DNA of 64,000 nt. Origin: Arthrobacter sp. C2. GTDB taxonomy: Bacteria > Actinomycetota > Actinomycetes > Actinomycetales > Micrococcaceae. Position 1 is the first letter of the stretch. The number at the start of each line of letters is the position of its first letter. The stretch lies in contig CP042428.1 in NCBI GenBank assembly GCA_024207135.1, positions 3,596,001 to 3,660,000 on the forward strand. Direction: 5' to 3'. The notes below the pieces were generated by a model. The model saw only the letters and a list, made by a program, of their open reading frames with translations, was not told where the DNA came from and did not search any database. Position numbers and translations under genes: made by a program. Below are positions 51,084 through 60,086 of this stretch, in pieces.

Positions 51084-52301
51084 GTGAATGATGTCTTGCT
51101 ATCGGTGGTTGCGGGCCTCGTCGGGTTGGCCCTGGGCATTGTGGGCATCATGGCGTACCGCGGCTCGATGCTCTCCCGCGGCGGGCTGCCCGTGGTCGGC
51201 GAACCAACGCTGCCCGAAGGTTCCGCCGAAGTGCTCTCGGTCATTGGCCGCGCCTTCGTGATCCTCGACGAGGTCGACGGGGTGGTGCGCGCAAACCCCG
51301 CCTCCTATGCCTATGGACTGGTGCGCGGGCACACGCTGATCCATGAGGAGCTGCGCGCCCTGGCCCGCAAGGTCCGCGCCGACGGCGTGATCGCCGAGCG
51401 CGAATTCGAGCTGCAGCGCGGCACCATGGGTGCCACCAGCATGTTCGTGCACGTGCGGGTCGCCCCGCTGGGGGATGAATACATCCTGCTGCTGGCCGAC
51501 GACCGCACCGAAATCACCCGCACCGCCGCGGTCCGCAACGACTTCGTCGCCAACGTCTCCCACGAGCTGAAGACCCCCGTCGGGGCGATCTCGCTGCTGG
51601 CCGAGGCCATCGACGGTGCCGCCGACGACGAGGTTGCCGTGCGCCGCTTCACCACCCGGCTGCACAAGGAATCGGCCCGGCTGGCCGCGTTGGTCCAGGA
51701 CATCATCGAGCTCTCCCGCCTGCAGGGCACCGACGTGGTACAGGCCGGAGAGTCCATCGACCTCAACGACGTGCTCGCCGAGGCGGTGGACCGCAACAAG
51801 CTGCCGGCCGAGGAAAAGCGCATCAAGATCTCCGTGGGCGGCACCGTGGAACAGGCGGTCTTCGGCGACCGCGACCTGCTGATGACGGCGTTGCGCAACC
51901 TCATCGACAACGCGATCCGCTACTCCCCGGAAGACACGACCGTGGGCGTGGGGCTGCGGGCGCGCGACGGATTGATCCAGATCTCCGTCACCGACCAGGG
52001 CCCGGGCATAGCCCCGGACGAGCAGGAACGGATCTTTGAACGTTTTTACCGCATTGACGCGGCACGCTCCCGACACACCGGGGGCACCGGGCTGGGGCTG
52101 AGCATCGTCAAGCACGTGGTGGCCAACCACGGCGGCGAAATCACCCTGTGGTCGCAGCCCGGACAGGGCTCGACCTTCACGGTGCGCCTTCCGATGCTCG
52201 AGGAATCCAGCGAACAAGACAGATCGCTTCCCTCGCGGAACGATCACATACAACACGGCGCGCGCCCTTCGGGCGCTCTGCCGGAAGGAGGCCGGGGATG
52301 A
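51084..52301 (+). CDS. senX3: Phosphate-responsive sensor histidine kinase SenX3
   Basis: A 405-aa kinase. The N-terminus has one membrane helix (LLSVVAGLVGLALGIVGIMAY), then a PAS-like domain (about 55-150). HisKA follows with VANVSHELKTPVGAISLLAEA (phospho-His near residue 163), then N-box LRNLIDNAIRYS and G boxes DQGPGIAPDEQE and GGTGLGLSIVKHV. TAGGCT stands 7 bases before the GTG at 51084, a leaderless arrangement; AGGAGG is also present but too close to the start. The regX3 ATG overlaps its stop. PhoU is divergent. Confidence 0.93.
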   Translation: MNDVLLSVVAGLVGLALGIVGIMAYRGSMLSRGGLPVVGEPTLPEGSAEVLSVIGRAFVILDEVDGVVRANPASYAYGLVRGHTLIHEELRALARKVRADGVIAEREFELQRGTMGATSMFVHVRVAPLGDEYILLLADDRTEITRTAAVRNDFVANVSHELKTPVGAISLLAEAIDGAADDEVAVRRFTTRLHKESARLAALVQDIIELSRLQGTDVVQAGESIDLNDVLAEAVDRNKLPAEEKRIKISVGGTVEQAVFGDRDLLMTALRNLIDNAIRYSPEDTTVGVGLRARDGLIQISVTDQGPGIAPDEQERIFERFYRIDAARSRHTGGTGLGLSIVKHVVANHGGEITLWSQPGQGSTFTVRLPMLEESSEQDRSLPSRNDHIQHGARPSGALPEGGRG

Positions 52302-52978
52302 CCCGTATTTTGCTGGTTGAGGACGAGGAATCGCTTTCCGACCCGTTGACGTACCTGCTGGAAAAGGAGGGCTTCGAGGTCCGCGTGGCCGAGAACGGCC
52401 TGGATGCCGTCACCGAGTTCGAGCGCCACGGCGCCGACCTGGTGCTGCTTGACCTGATGCTTCCGGGCCAGCCCGGCACCGAGGTGTTTCGCCAGATCCG
52501 CATCACCTCCCAGGTGCCGGTGATCATGCTGACCGCCAAGGACTCGGAAATCGACAAGGTCGTCGGCCTGGAGCTGGGCGCCGACGACTACGTCACCAAG
52601 CCGTACTCCTCGCGGGAACTGGTGGCCCGCATCCGTGCGGTGCTGCGGCGCCAGGGCGAGGGCGACGAGCTGGTATCCAACATCGTGGCCGCGGGCCCGG
52701 TGCGCATGGACGTGGAACGCCACGTCGTCTCGGTGCGCAGTTCGGAGGTTCCGATGCCGCTGAAGGAATTCGAACTGCTGGAAATGCTGCTGCGCAACGC
52801 CGGCCGGGTGCTGACCCGCGGGCAGCTGATCGACCGGGTCTGGGGATCGGACTACGTGGGGGACACCAAGACCCTGGACGTGCACGTGAAGCGGCTGCGG
52901 ACAAAGATCGAGCCGGAGCCGGCTGCCCCGGTGCACCTGGTCACGGTGCGCGGGCTGGGCTACAAGTTCGAGGCCTAG
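52298..52978 (+). CDS. regX3: OmpR-type response regulator RegX3
   Basis: A 226-aa regulator. The receiver carries DEE near residue 10, phospho-Asp in LVLLDLMLPGQPGTE (near 52), and Thr and Lys in MLTAKDSE and YVTKPYS. The winged-helix DNA-binding domain has LKEFELLEMLLRNAGRVLTR, RVWGSDYVGDTKTLDVHVKRLR and VRGLGYKFE. It is coupled to senX3 by ATGA. It controls phosphate-starvation genes in relatives. A hairpin follows at 53077. Confidence 0.95.
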   Translation: MTRILLVEDEESLSDPLTYLLEKEGFEVRVAENGLDAVTEFERHGADLVLLDLMLPGQPGTEVFRQIRITSQVPVIMLTAKDSEIDKVVGLELGADDYVTKPYSSRELVARIRAVLRRQGEGDELVSNIVAAGPVRMDVERHVVSVRSSEVPMPLKEFELLEMLLRNAGRVLTRGQLIDRVWGSDYVGDTKTLDVHVKRLRTKIEPEPAAPVHLVTVRGLGYKFEA

Positions 52979-53076
52979 TCGGCCGGTGCGACGGACCCCG
53001 TCTTGGCGCTGCCAAGCCGGGGTCCGTCGCATGCTTCGCCCGGGCATCTGGGGCCAACGACGGTTAACGACAAAAA

Positions 53077-53113
53077 CGATGGGCCCGGAGGATTCCTCCG
53101 GGCCCATCGCTTT
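53077..53113 (+). terminator. Terminator after regX3
   Basis: CGATGGGCCCGGAGG at 53077-53091 pairs with CCTCCGGGCCCATCG at 53095-53109, followed by CTTTT. Confidence 0.85.
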
Positions 53114-53156
53114 TGAATCTTGAATTCCACCGTCGGCGCCGTGGCGCCCGGGCCGC

Positions 53157-53687
53157 CTAGTGTTCGGCTGGCTTCGGGGACGGGGTCAAGTGGTTGAGGA
53201 CGCTCGGGTCGAATCCGCCCGGAACGTACTGGCGGTATTCCTCGAGCGTGCCGTCGATCACCGGGACACCGACCTCATCGGAGTTCGGTCCAACAATCAG
53301 CGTTGCCTTGGCGTGGGCTCCGGGGGCCACTCCGGTGGAAGGCAGGAGCTTTTCGTTCTCCGTCTTTTCCAGCTGGACGGCGCTCTTGGCGGGGACCGCA
53401 ATGGTGACCGAGCCGGTCGACAGCTTCAGTTCCAGGGACTGGGCGGTGTCGGTGTTGTTGACCAGGGAGCCAAGTACGCGGGCCTCGTCGGTGGCGCTCT
53501 TGGTGACGAGCATCAGGTTGCGGACATCAAGTTCGCCGACATTGAGCACGATTCCATCGGATGCGGCGTACTGGAACGTCGTCGCTTGTTCGTTGATGGC
53601 GCCACAGCTTGTAACACCAAGGGTCAACATGGCCAGTGCGGCTGCTGCAACGACGCGGCGTCCACGGTTCTTCTGTGCGGTCATCAC
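53157..53687 (-). CDS. Putative lipoprotein, 176 aa
   Basis: A signal peptide with lipobox (AAALAMLTLGVTSCG), acylated Cys near residue 28. The mature domain is beta-rich (ASDGIVLNVGELDVRNLMLVTK, VLGSLVNNTDTAQSLELKLS, VAVPAKSAVQLE) like a copper- or surface-protein immunoglobulin-like fold. It is conserved in Arthrobacter relatives by my recollection, with unreliable names. Adjacent ATGs at 53687 and 53684 give the start, with GGAG about 10 bases upstream. Function unknown. Confidence 0.75.
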   Translation of the reverse strand: MMTAQKNRGRRVVAAAALAMLTLGVTSCGAINEQATTFQYAASDGIVLNVGELDVRNLMLVTKSATDEARVLGSLVNNTDTAQSLELKLSTGSVTIAVPAKSAVQLEKTENEKLLPSTGVAPGAHAKATLIVGPNSDEVGVPVIDGTLEEYRQYVPGGFDPSVLNHLTPSPKPAEH

Positions 53688-53996
53688 GGCACAAACTCCT
53701 CAATCAGGTTCGAGTTCGGGTGAGCTCGTGGGCACACGGGTTGCACCCGAGGGAGCCACTCTCGTCCCCTAGCCTAATGGGTTTTGTTCCGAATGTATGA
53801 TTCGGCCCCCGGCGTAAGTGTCATCAATGCGCTGATCAAGACACTGAACCGACCCGAAATGACCGCTTGACATAGCACTAGATCGGCCGCTTGGGAAGGG
53901 CCAAAACCGCGCCATTGCTAGGGAGTAGGGGAGGGCCCCGAATCGTTTTGACCAATTATCGTGATAAACTGGTTAACGGGAAAGGGGTTTATCCAC
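53688..53996. other. Divergent promoter region of the lipoprotein and carD
   Basis: There is no gene in these 309 bases. TTGACA at 53867-53872 and TTGACC at 53948-53953 could be -35 elements, but neither has a good -10 at 16-18 bases, so no promoter is called. Confidence 0.4.
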
Positions 53997-54479
53997 ATGG
54001 TTTTTGAGGTTGGCGAGACAGTTGTCTACCCGCACCACGGTGCAGCAATGATCGAAGAGATCAAAATGCGCACCATCAAGGGCGAAGAGAAGATGTATCT
54101 CAAGCTTAAGGTTGCCCAGGGTGATTTGACCATCGAGGTTCCGGCAGAAAATGTCGATCTCGTTGGTGTGCGCGACGTAGTTGGGCAGGAGGGCTTGGAC
54201 CACGTATTCGAGGTATTGCGTGCCGAGTTCACAGAAGAGCCTACCAACTGGTCACGCCGTTACAAGGCGAACCTGGAAAAGCTGGCTTCCGGCGACGTGA
54301 TCAAGGTGGCAGAGGTCGTTCGTGACCTGTGGCGCCGTGACAACGACCGCGGTCTTTCCGCAGGCGAAAAGCGCATGCTTGCAAAGGCACGCCAGATCCT
54401 GATCAGCGAACTTGCGCTGGCCAAGAAGCTCGACGAAGAAAAGGCAGAAACCGTCCTCGACGAGGTCTTGGCTTCCTAG
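53997..54479 (+). CDS. carD: CarD-family RNA polymerase regulator
   Basis: A 160-aa global regulator that stabilises open complexes, notably at rRNA promoters. The N-terminal RNAP-interacting domain is [33 protein letters not shown]. The C-terminal helical part carries the conserved Trp for DNA contact in [13 protein letters not shown], then [27 protein letters not shown]. The ATG at 53997 begins conserved sequence, with AAAGGGG about 10 bases upstream; the longer frame start at 53961 is not conserved. ispDF and cysS follow, as in most actinobacteria. Confidence 0.96.
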   Translation: MVFEVGETVVYPHHGAAMIEEIKMRTIKGEEKMYLKLKVAQGDLTIEVPAENVDLVGVRDVVGQEGLDHVFEVLRAEFTEEPTNWSRRYKANLEKLASGDVIKVAEVVRDLWRRDNDRGLSAGEKRMLAKARQILISELALAKKLDEEKAETVLDEVLAS

Positions 54480-54508
54480 CAGCTTTCCAGCACTATTTGA
54501 TTTGAACC

Positions 54509-54553
54509 CCGGTGGGGGTCCGGACTCCGCAAGGAGCCCCGGACCCCCACCGG
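54509..54553 (+). terminator. Terminator after carD
   Basis: CCGGTGGGGGTCCGG at 54509-54523 pairs with CCGGACCCCCACCGG at 54539-54553, with ACTCC/GGAGC inside. Confidence 0.85.
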
Positions 54554-54616
54554 CATTTAACCCGCCATCTGCCGGGCATCGCCGACGGGGAAACGAACAC
54601 CGCTAGGCTTGGGTGC

Positions 54617-55891
54617 GTGAATTCCCCCATTTCTCTAAGCCGGCCAGAGATCCAACAAACGGCGATCATTGTGGTTGCGGCCGGCTCTGGAACCAGGCTG
54701 GGCTTCGGCATCCCCAAGGCACTGGTTCCATTGGCCGGGCGGTCGCTGCTTGAGCACGCACTGGACCGCATCCAGCAGGCAGGCTGCGCAACCCAGGTCA
54801 TTGTCGTCCTGCCCGGCGGCGACACGGAACTGGCGGCACGCGCCGCCGGCCATCCGCTGAAACCACGCTGCGTCGATGGAGGGGAGACCCGCAACGACTC
54901 GGTCCGGGCCGGGCTTGCTGCCCTGGACGCGGGAACCGAACGGGTCCTGATCCACGATGCGGCCCGCGCCCTGACCCCGCCGGAGGTCTTCCGCCAGGTG
55001 GCCACGGCGCTGGTTGCCGGGGCCCGCGCGGTGATTCCGGTGGTGCCGGTGGTGGACACCATCAAGCAGGTCGCCACCGACCCGGGCCACGGGCAGCCGC
55101 ACATCACCGGCACCCCCGCCCGCGAAACGCTGCGCGCGGTCCAAACCCCGCAGGGCTTCCACGCCCCCACGCTGCTGGCCGCCCACCGACACGCTGCCGG
55201 CCGGGACCGGGCCGAAGCCGAGGCGATCACCGACGACGCGATGCTGATGGAGATGCTGGGCGAGCGCGTGGACACCGTGCCGGGAGCAGCCGCGGCGCTG
55301 AAGATCACCACCAAACCGGACCTCGTCCTGGCCGAATCCATACTGCTGCGCCATCCAGAGAAGGAAGCCCCGATGACCGAGCCCACCGGCCACCCGGCCC
55401 CGCTGTTGATCCCGCGCACCGGAATCGGGATCGACGTGCATGCCGTCGCCGATCCGTCCGAGTCCCGGCCCATGTGGCTGGCCGGGCTGCACTTCCCCGG
55501 GGACCAGGGCCTGTCCGGGCACTCCGACGGGGATGCCGTGGCACATGCCGCCTGCGACGCGCTCTTCTCCGCGGCCGGGATCGGTGACCTGGGCACGCAC
55601 TTCGGCACCGACCGTCCCGAATACGCCGGTGCCTCGGGTGCCACGCTGCTGGCCGAGGCGGCCCGCCTGGTGCGCGAGGCCGGGTTCGAGATCGGCAACG
55701 TGGCCGTCCAGTTCGTGGGCCGCCGCCCCAAGTTCGCCGCACGCCGGCTGGAGGCCGATGCCGTGCTGAGCAAGGCTGTCGGCGCCCCCGTCAGCGTCAC
55801 CGCCACCACCTCGGACGGATTGGGCTACGAAGGGACGGGCGAGGGATTGACCGCCTACGCCACCGCACTGGTGTACTCGGTCCGCCCCTGA
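54617..55891 (+). CDS. ispDF: Bifunctional IspD/IspF (isoprenoid MEP pathway)
   Basis: A 424-aa fusion. IspD (about 1-240): the CTP-binding loop is [21 protein letters not shown], with [24 protein letters not shown] and AVQTPQGFH. IspF (about 265-424): the metal site is GIGIDVHAV (Asp and His), with [29 protein letters not shown] and a C-terminal [19 protein letters not shown]. It catalyses steps 3 and 5 of the MEP pathway. TAGGCT stands 7 bases before the GTG at 54617, a leaderless arrangement, so the longer frame upstream is rejected. Fusion is common but not universal in actinobacteria. Confidence 0.95.
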   Translation: MNSPISLSRPEIQQTAIIVVAAGSGTRLGFGIPKALVPLAGRSLLEHALDRIQQAGCATQVIVVLPGGDTELAARAAGHPLKPRCVDGGETRNDSVRAGLAALDAGTERVLIHDAARALTPPEVFRQVATALVAGARAVIPVVPVVDTIKQVATDPGHGQPHITGTPARETLRAVQTPQGFHAPTLLAAHRHAAGRDRAEAEAITDDAMLMEMLGERVDTVPGAAAALKITTKPDLVLAESILLRHPEKEAPMTEPTGHPAPLLIPRTGIGIDVHAVADPSESRPMWLAGLHFPGDQGLSGHSDGDAVAHAACDALFSAAGIGDLGTHFGTDRPEYAGASGATLLAEAARLVREAGFEIGNVAVQFVGRRPKFAARRLEADAVLSKAVGAPVSVTATTSDGLGYEGTGEGLTAYATALVYSVRP

Positions 55892-55945
55892 TACACCTCG
55901 ACGGCAGCGCACCGGGGGTTTGACCGCCTCGGATAACCTGTACTG

Positions 55946-57415
55946 GTGAGCATCCGTTTTTACGACACCAAGCAGGCAGCGACCCGGGACTTCGTTCCCC
56001 TGATCGAGGGCAAGGTCGGGCTGTACTATTGCGGCGCGACAGTCCAGGGCATGCCGCACGTGGGCCACGTGCGCAGCGCCATCGCCTTTGACATCCTCAC
56101 CCGCTGGCTGGAAAACCGCGGCTTCGAGGTCACCGTGGTCCGCAATGTCACCGACATCGACGACAAGATCCTCGAAAAGTCCGCGGCCTCCTTCGCCGAT
56201 GACTTCGAGGGCGACGAGGACTACTTCGCCAACGAGGCCTGGTTCGCCCTGGCCTACCGCTTCGAGCAGGAGTTCGCCTCCGCCTACGACACCCTGGGTG
56301 TGCGCCGGCCGACCTACGAGCCGCGCGCCACCGGCCACATCACCGAGATGCACCAGCTGATTGCCACGCTGATCGAGCGCGGCCACGCCTACCCGGCCCT
56401 TGACGACTCCGGCGACGTGTACTTCGATGTGCGCTCCTTCCCCGCCTATGGCTCGCTGACGCACCAGAACGTCGACGACATGCAGGGTGCCCCGGACGCC
56501 GATCCGCGCGGCAAGCGCGACCCGCGCGACTTCGCCCTGTGGAAGGGACACAAGGACACCGACCCGGAATCTGCCTCCTGGCCGAGCCCCTGGGGCGCCG
56601 GCCGCCCGGGCTGGCACCTGGAATGCTCCGCCATGGTCACCAAGTACCTCGGCACCGCCTTCGACATCCACGGCGGCGGCCTGGACCTGCGCTTTCCGCA
56701 CCACGAGAACGAGATGGCCCAGTCGATGGCCGCGGGCCACGACTTCGCGAACTTCTGGATGCACAACGGCATGGTCACGTACCAGGGCGAGAAGATGTCC
56801 AAGTCGATCGGCAACACCATCTCTCCGACGCAGATGCTGGAACTGGCCACCCCGCGCGTGGTTCGCTACTTCCTGGGCCAGGCGCACTACCGCTCGCAGC
56901 TGGACTACCGACCCGACTCGCTGGCCGAGGCCACGGCCGCGGTCGAGCGCATCGACACTTTCGTCGCCAACGCGCTCTTGCGCATCCACAATGTCGGTCC
57001 GAACGACGACTTCTCCATCGACATGCACCACTTCGAGGTCACCGAGGCGTTTGCCAACGCCATGAACGACGACCTGAACGTGCCCCAGGCGCTTGCCGCC
57101 CTGCACGAGACCGTGCGCCGCGGCAACACCGCGCTCGCAGCCGGCGAGATGGATACCGCGGACGAGGCAATGCAGCAGGTCATGGCCATGACCTACGCGC
57201 TGGGACTGGATGACACCATCGAGGCCGGCGGCGGTGCCGACTCGGCCCTGAGCTCGGCTCTTGACGTGTTGGTTGCCGCGCAATTGGCCGACCGGGCCGC
57301 CGCCCGCGAAGCCAAGGACTGGGCACGCTCGGATGCCATCCGGGACACCCTGGCCGCGGCGGGAATCGTGGTCGAGGATTCCGCCGACGGCGCCCGCTGG
57401 AGCTTGAAAGCGTAA
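55946..57415 (+). CDS. cysS: Cysteinyl-tRNA synthetase
   Basis: A 489-aa class I synthetase. VGLYYCGATVQGMPHVGHVRS holds the zinc-ligand Cys and the HIGH-type motif. FALWKGHK, GAGRPGWHLECSAM and HGGGLDLRFPHHENEMAQ complete the zinc and cysteine site. GEKMSKSIGN is the KMSKS loop. The C-terminal anticodon-binding helix bundle ends RDTLAAAGIVVEDS. TAACCT lies 6 bases before the GTG at 55946, a leaderless arrangement. It follows ispDF by 54 bases. Confidence 0.96.
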   Translation: MSIRFYDTKQAATRDFVPLIEGKVGLYYCGATVQGMPHVGHVRSAIAFDILTRWLENRGFEVTVVRNVTDIDDKILEKSAASFADDFEGDEDYFANEAWFALAYRFEQEFASAYDTLGVRRPTYEPRATGHITEMHQLIATLIERGHAYPALDDSGDVYFDVRSFPAYGSLTHQNVDDMQGAPDADPRGKRDPRDFALWKGHKDTDPESASWPSPWGAGRPGWHLECSAMVTKYLGTAFDIHGGGLDLRFPHHENEMAQSMAAGHDFANFWMHNGMVTYQGEKMSKSIGNTISPTQMLELATPRVVRYFLGQAHYRSQLDYRPDSLAEATAAVERIDTFVANALLRIHNVGPNDDFSIDMHHFEVTEAFANAMNDDLNVPQALAALHETVRRGNTALAAGEMDTADEAMQQVMAMTYALGLDDTIEAGGGADSALSSALDVLVAAQLADRAAAREAKDWARSDAIRDTLAAAGIVVEDSADGARWSLKA

Positions 57416-57520
57416 GTTGCCCCACAAAGGGCAAGGAATCGACGTTCTTTGTCGCTAAAATGGGCGGGGCGGTGTGTGAAATCGCCGTGCCGTCCGCCCC
57501 GATCCTAGGAATACACCATC

Positions 57521-58519
57521 ATGTCTGCTGCACAGAAGCGTTCCGGCGCCATACGCAAGAGCAAGAAGGGCCCCTCCGTCGGAACCGGCGGATATGGCCG
57601 CAAGGCACTCGAGGGCAAGGGCCCCACGCCCAAGGCCGAGGACCGCCCCTACCACAAGGCGTACAAGAACAAGGAGCTCGCCGAGCGCTCCGCCGCCAAG
57701 CGCGGCCCGGCCAAGGGTGCTGCTCCCCGTGGCCGCAGCACCGGAGGACGTTCGAAGAACAGCGAAGAGCTGGTCACCGGGCGCAACTCCGTCGTCGAGG
57801 CACTTCGCGCCGGCATCCCGACCAAGGCCCTATACATTGCCATCCGTATCGACGTGGACGAGCGTGTCCGCGAAGTCTTGAAGATCGCTGCCGAGCGCGG
57901 CATCCCGGTGATGGAAACCGGCAAGCCTGAACTGGACCGGATGACCGACGAGGCCATCCACCAGGGCCTGGTTCTTCAGGTACCGCCGTACAACTACGCC
58001 GATGCGCTGGAAACCGTCAAGGCCACCATCTCCAAGTACAACAAGGGCCATATCAAGAACGCCCCGCTATTCATTGCCTTGGACGGAATCACCGATCCGC
58101 GCAACCTCGGTGCCATCATTCGCTCGGCCTCGGCCTTCAACGCCCACGCGGTGATTGTTCCCGAGCGCCGCTCGGTGGGCATGACCGCCTCGGCGTGGAA
58201 GACCAGCGCCGGTGCCGCGGTGCGTGTCCCGGTTACCCGCGCTCCGAACCTGACTTCCACTCTCAAGGGCATCAAGGAAGCCGGCGTGTTTGTCATCGGA
58301 CTCGATGGCGAAGGCGACGTTTCGCTTCCGGATCTTGGCCTGGCCACCGATCCCCTGTGCATCGTTGTGGGTTCCGAGGGCAAGGGCCTGTCCCGCCTGG
58401 TGCGCGAGAACTGCGACTTGATCGTCTCGATCCCGATCAACTCCAACATGGAGTCGCTGAACGCATCGATGGCAGTTGGCATCACGCTGTACGAGGTTTC
58501 GCGCAAGCGCAGCAAGTAG
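57521..58519 (+). CDS. rlmB: 23S rRNA 2'-O-ribose methyltransferase RlmB (SpoU family)
   Basis: A 332-aa protein. The first 80 residues are basic and disordered (KKGPSVGTGGYGRKALEGKG), an actinobacterial extension. A substrate-binding domain follows (LVTGRNSVVEALRAG). The SPOUT catalytic domain has motif 1 ALDGITDPRNLGAIIRSA, motif 2 VGSEGKGLSRLV and motif 3 IPINSNMESLNASMAVGI. It methylates G2251 of 23S rRNA (E. coli numbering). The ATG at 57521 begins conserved sequence. Confidence 0.94.
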   Translation: MSAAQKRSGAIRKSKKGPSVGTGGYGRKALEGKGPTPKAEDRPYHKAYKNKELAERSAAKRGPAKGAAPRGRSTGGRSKNSEELVTGRNSVVEALRAGIPTKALYIAIRIDVDERVREVLKIAAERGIPVMETGKPELDRMTDEAIHQGLVLQVPPYNYADALETVKATISKYNKGHIKNAPLFIALDGITDPRNLGAIIRSASAFNAHAVIVPERRSVGMTASAWKTSAGAAVRVPVTRAPNLTSTLKGIKEAGVFVIGLDGEGDVSLPDLGLATDPLCIVVGSEGKGLSRLVRENCDLIVSIPINSNMESLNASMAVGITLYEVSRKRSK

Positions 58520-58564
58520 GGCAACACCGTGCACCGGGCACTGCCCGGAAGGCGCTAGGCTTTC

Positions 58565-58687
58565 ATGAAAGTGGTTCGACGTTTCTGGCAAGGATTCGTC
58601 GGACCGCTTTCTTCGTTAACGCGGGTTCCGGTGCCCCGTGGCGGCCCAGCGGACTATTCCCAAGCCTGGCGATTCTCGATAGCGTGA
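58565..58687 (+). CDS. Possible small protein, 40 aa
   Basis: A short frame starting MKVVRRFWQGFVGPLSSL and ending in TGA at 58685-58687. A TAGGCT -10-like box at 58556-58561 stands 9 bases before an in-frame GTG at 58571, so a leaderless start there is conceivable. The composition is basic with three Trp/Phe near the N-terminus. No homology can be claimed. The box might instead serve the gene at 58764. Confidence 0.25.
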   Translation: MKVVRRFWQGFVGPLSSLTRVPVPRGGPADYSQAWRFSIA

Positions 58688-58763
58688 GACACAAGGGAAC
58701 CCCGGGCTCCGGATTGCAGCTGGGGGGGAACTTCTCGTCGCAGCGAAGGGATGGAGAAACGCC

Positions 58764-59519
58764 ATGGGTCCAACGCAGCTAGATGCCGACGACTATGCTC
58801 CGCAACGGCTTGAGGAATCCTTGGGTGCACCATTGCACGTGCGGCCCGAGGTCTTGGAAGCGGTTGAACGCGGCGAAGACAAATCCCCGCATGCGGTCCT
58901 CGGCCCGCACCTGAACCGCTTGGGTCATGTGGGTGTCCGGACCCTGCAACGCGATGCCCTGGCCATCAACATCCTGACCAAAACCGTGATCGTTCCCATG
59001 GCACGCGAACACGGAGACATTTGGGTGGGCCTGCTTGAAGCCAAGGAGATCGGGCGGGTTCCCGATTACCGGATCCAACGCATTGAGCCCGACGGGGTAC
59101 GGGTGGTCGACGATCCGTACCGGCACACACCTCGCCTTGGCGAGATGGAGCTGCATCGAATCAGGACCGGGGGAGTGCAGGTGCAGGAACTCCTGCTTGG
59201 TGCACACCCCCAGCACTACTCATCACCCATGGGGGAGGTGGAAGGCACCGGTTTCGTGGTCAAGCAGGACGAAGCCGTGGCCGTACGTGTGTGCGGCGAC
59301 TTCAATATCTGGAACGGTTCCTCCCACGCCATGCGCAAGCTTGGAAACAGCGGGATCTGGGAGATCTTCATCCCCGGTGTGGCCATCGGGGCCAAATACC
59401 GTTTCGAGTACCTGGAACCCACCGGTACATGGGTTGAGTACGCCGACCCGGTTGGCCATTATTCGACCGAGGATCCGGACACCATCTGTGTGGTCCAACC
59501 CGAGGGATTCGAAGCTTAG
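58764..59519 (+). CDS. Stand-alone N-terminal part of glycogen-branching enzyme (CBM48-type)
   Basis: A 251-aa protein matching only the first third of GlgB. Residues 30-130 (DKSPHAVLGPHL, VGVRTLQRD, DYRIQRIEP, DDPYRHTPRLGEMELHRI) are the GlgB N1 domain. Residues 145-235 are CBM48 (LLGAHPQH, then a GTGF..V.GDFNIWN..SHAMRKLGNSGIWEIFIPGV segment). The GH13 barrel is missing, and no frame downstream continues it. Normal GlgB is over 700 aa. The end (CVVQPEGFEA) diverges from GlgB. The ATG follows GGAGAAACGCC. It may be a glycogen-binding or regulatory protein, or a truncated relic with an intact frame. Confidence 0.75.
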   Translation: MGPTQLDADDYAPQRLEESLGAPLHVRPEVLEAVERGEDKSPHAVLGPHLNRLGHVGVRTLQRDALAINILTKTVIVPMAREHGDIWVGLLEAKEIGRVPDYRIQRIEPDGVRVVDDPYRHTPRLGEMELHRIRTGGVQVQELLLGAHPQHYSSPMGEVEGTGFVVKQDEAVAVRVCGDFNIWNGSSHAMRKLGNSGIWEIFIPGVAIGAKYRFEYLEPTGTWVEYADPVGHYSTEDPDTICVVQPEGFEA

Positions 59520-59689
59520 GAATGCAGGAATTTTCAATGCAATGACCACCCGCCACGGACCGGCAAATGCTGTGGGCCAGTTCACAGGAATCCAATTTGG
59601 CAATTTGTGCTGGTTTTGGGCCGTTATATGACCGAGATTCCCCGTGATTCTGCGGTTTGCACGCTTCGCAGGGCGAAGAAAGCCTGCGT

Positions 59690-59719
59690 TTGGACATTCG
59701 GGCGGGTTGCGCGTAGAGT
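59690..59719 (+). promoter_or_regulatory. rRNA promoter P1
   Basis: TTGGAC at 59690-59695, 18 bases, TAGAGT at 59714-59719; sigma-70-type spacing, about 370 bases before 16S. Confidence 0.55.
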
Positions 59720-59810
59720 TGTTTCTCGCACCGAGCCCCGCAGCGTAGCCCGAAAGGGAGAGCAGCGGAAGGCGGATGCAAAGAATTCCAAATGAATTTC
59801 GGAAGTCGAT

Positions 59811-59839
59811 TTGACTCCGGGTTCGAATGGGACTAAGCT
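59811..59839 (+). promoter_or_regulatory. rRNA promoter P2
   Basis: TTGACT at 59811-59816, exactly 17 bases, TAAGCT at 59834-59839. It is the best consensus match in the region and the likely main rrn promoter; CarD would act here. Confidence 0.75.
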
Positions 59840-59909
59840 TGAAAAGTTGCTCCAGAGCGAAGCGCCGGCAGGAAACGTCAGTCCGGGTCGTGGAAGTTGG
59901 AAGCGTCTG

Positions 59910-59930
59910 TTGTTTGAGAACTCAATAGTG
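59910..59930 (+). promoter_or_regulatory. rRNA leader antitermination/processing motif
   Basis: A 21-base motif starting TTGTTTGAGAACTCAATAGT that recurs with 3 changes at 61991-62011 in the 16S-23S spacer. This motif is conserved in actinobacterial rRNA leaders and spacers. Confidence 0.6.
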
Positions 59931-60086
59931 TGCCAAGTTTGTTGATACCAATTTATTTATTTTATTGGTGAATGGTTTCAGGGTCCGCACCCCCGTGTGG
60001 GCGCCTGGGGCAATTTGCCGGGATTTTTTTACTTGGTGCAACCCGCAACCCTTTTTCCAGGGTCGTGTTGGTTGTGTCTGTATTTT

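Larger units (their letters stand above)
59520..60086 (+). promoter_or_regulatory. rRNA operon promoter and leader region
   Basis: 567 bases without a gene. They hold the two promoters at 59690-59719 and 59811-59839, the antitermination-type motif at 59910-59930, an AT-rich stem (ACCAAT near 59946 with ATTGGT near 59963) and a pyrimidine-rich stretch just before 16S. Confidence 0.8.

Noticed and set aside
54635-57427. A 930-codon open frame on the minus strand
   Set aside because: It is antisense to ispDF and cysS and has no domain or start signal.
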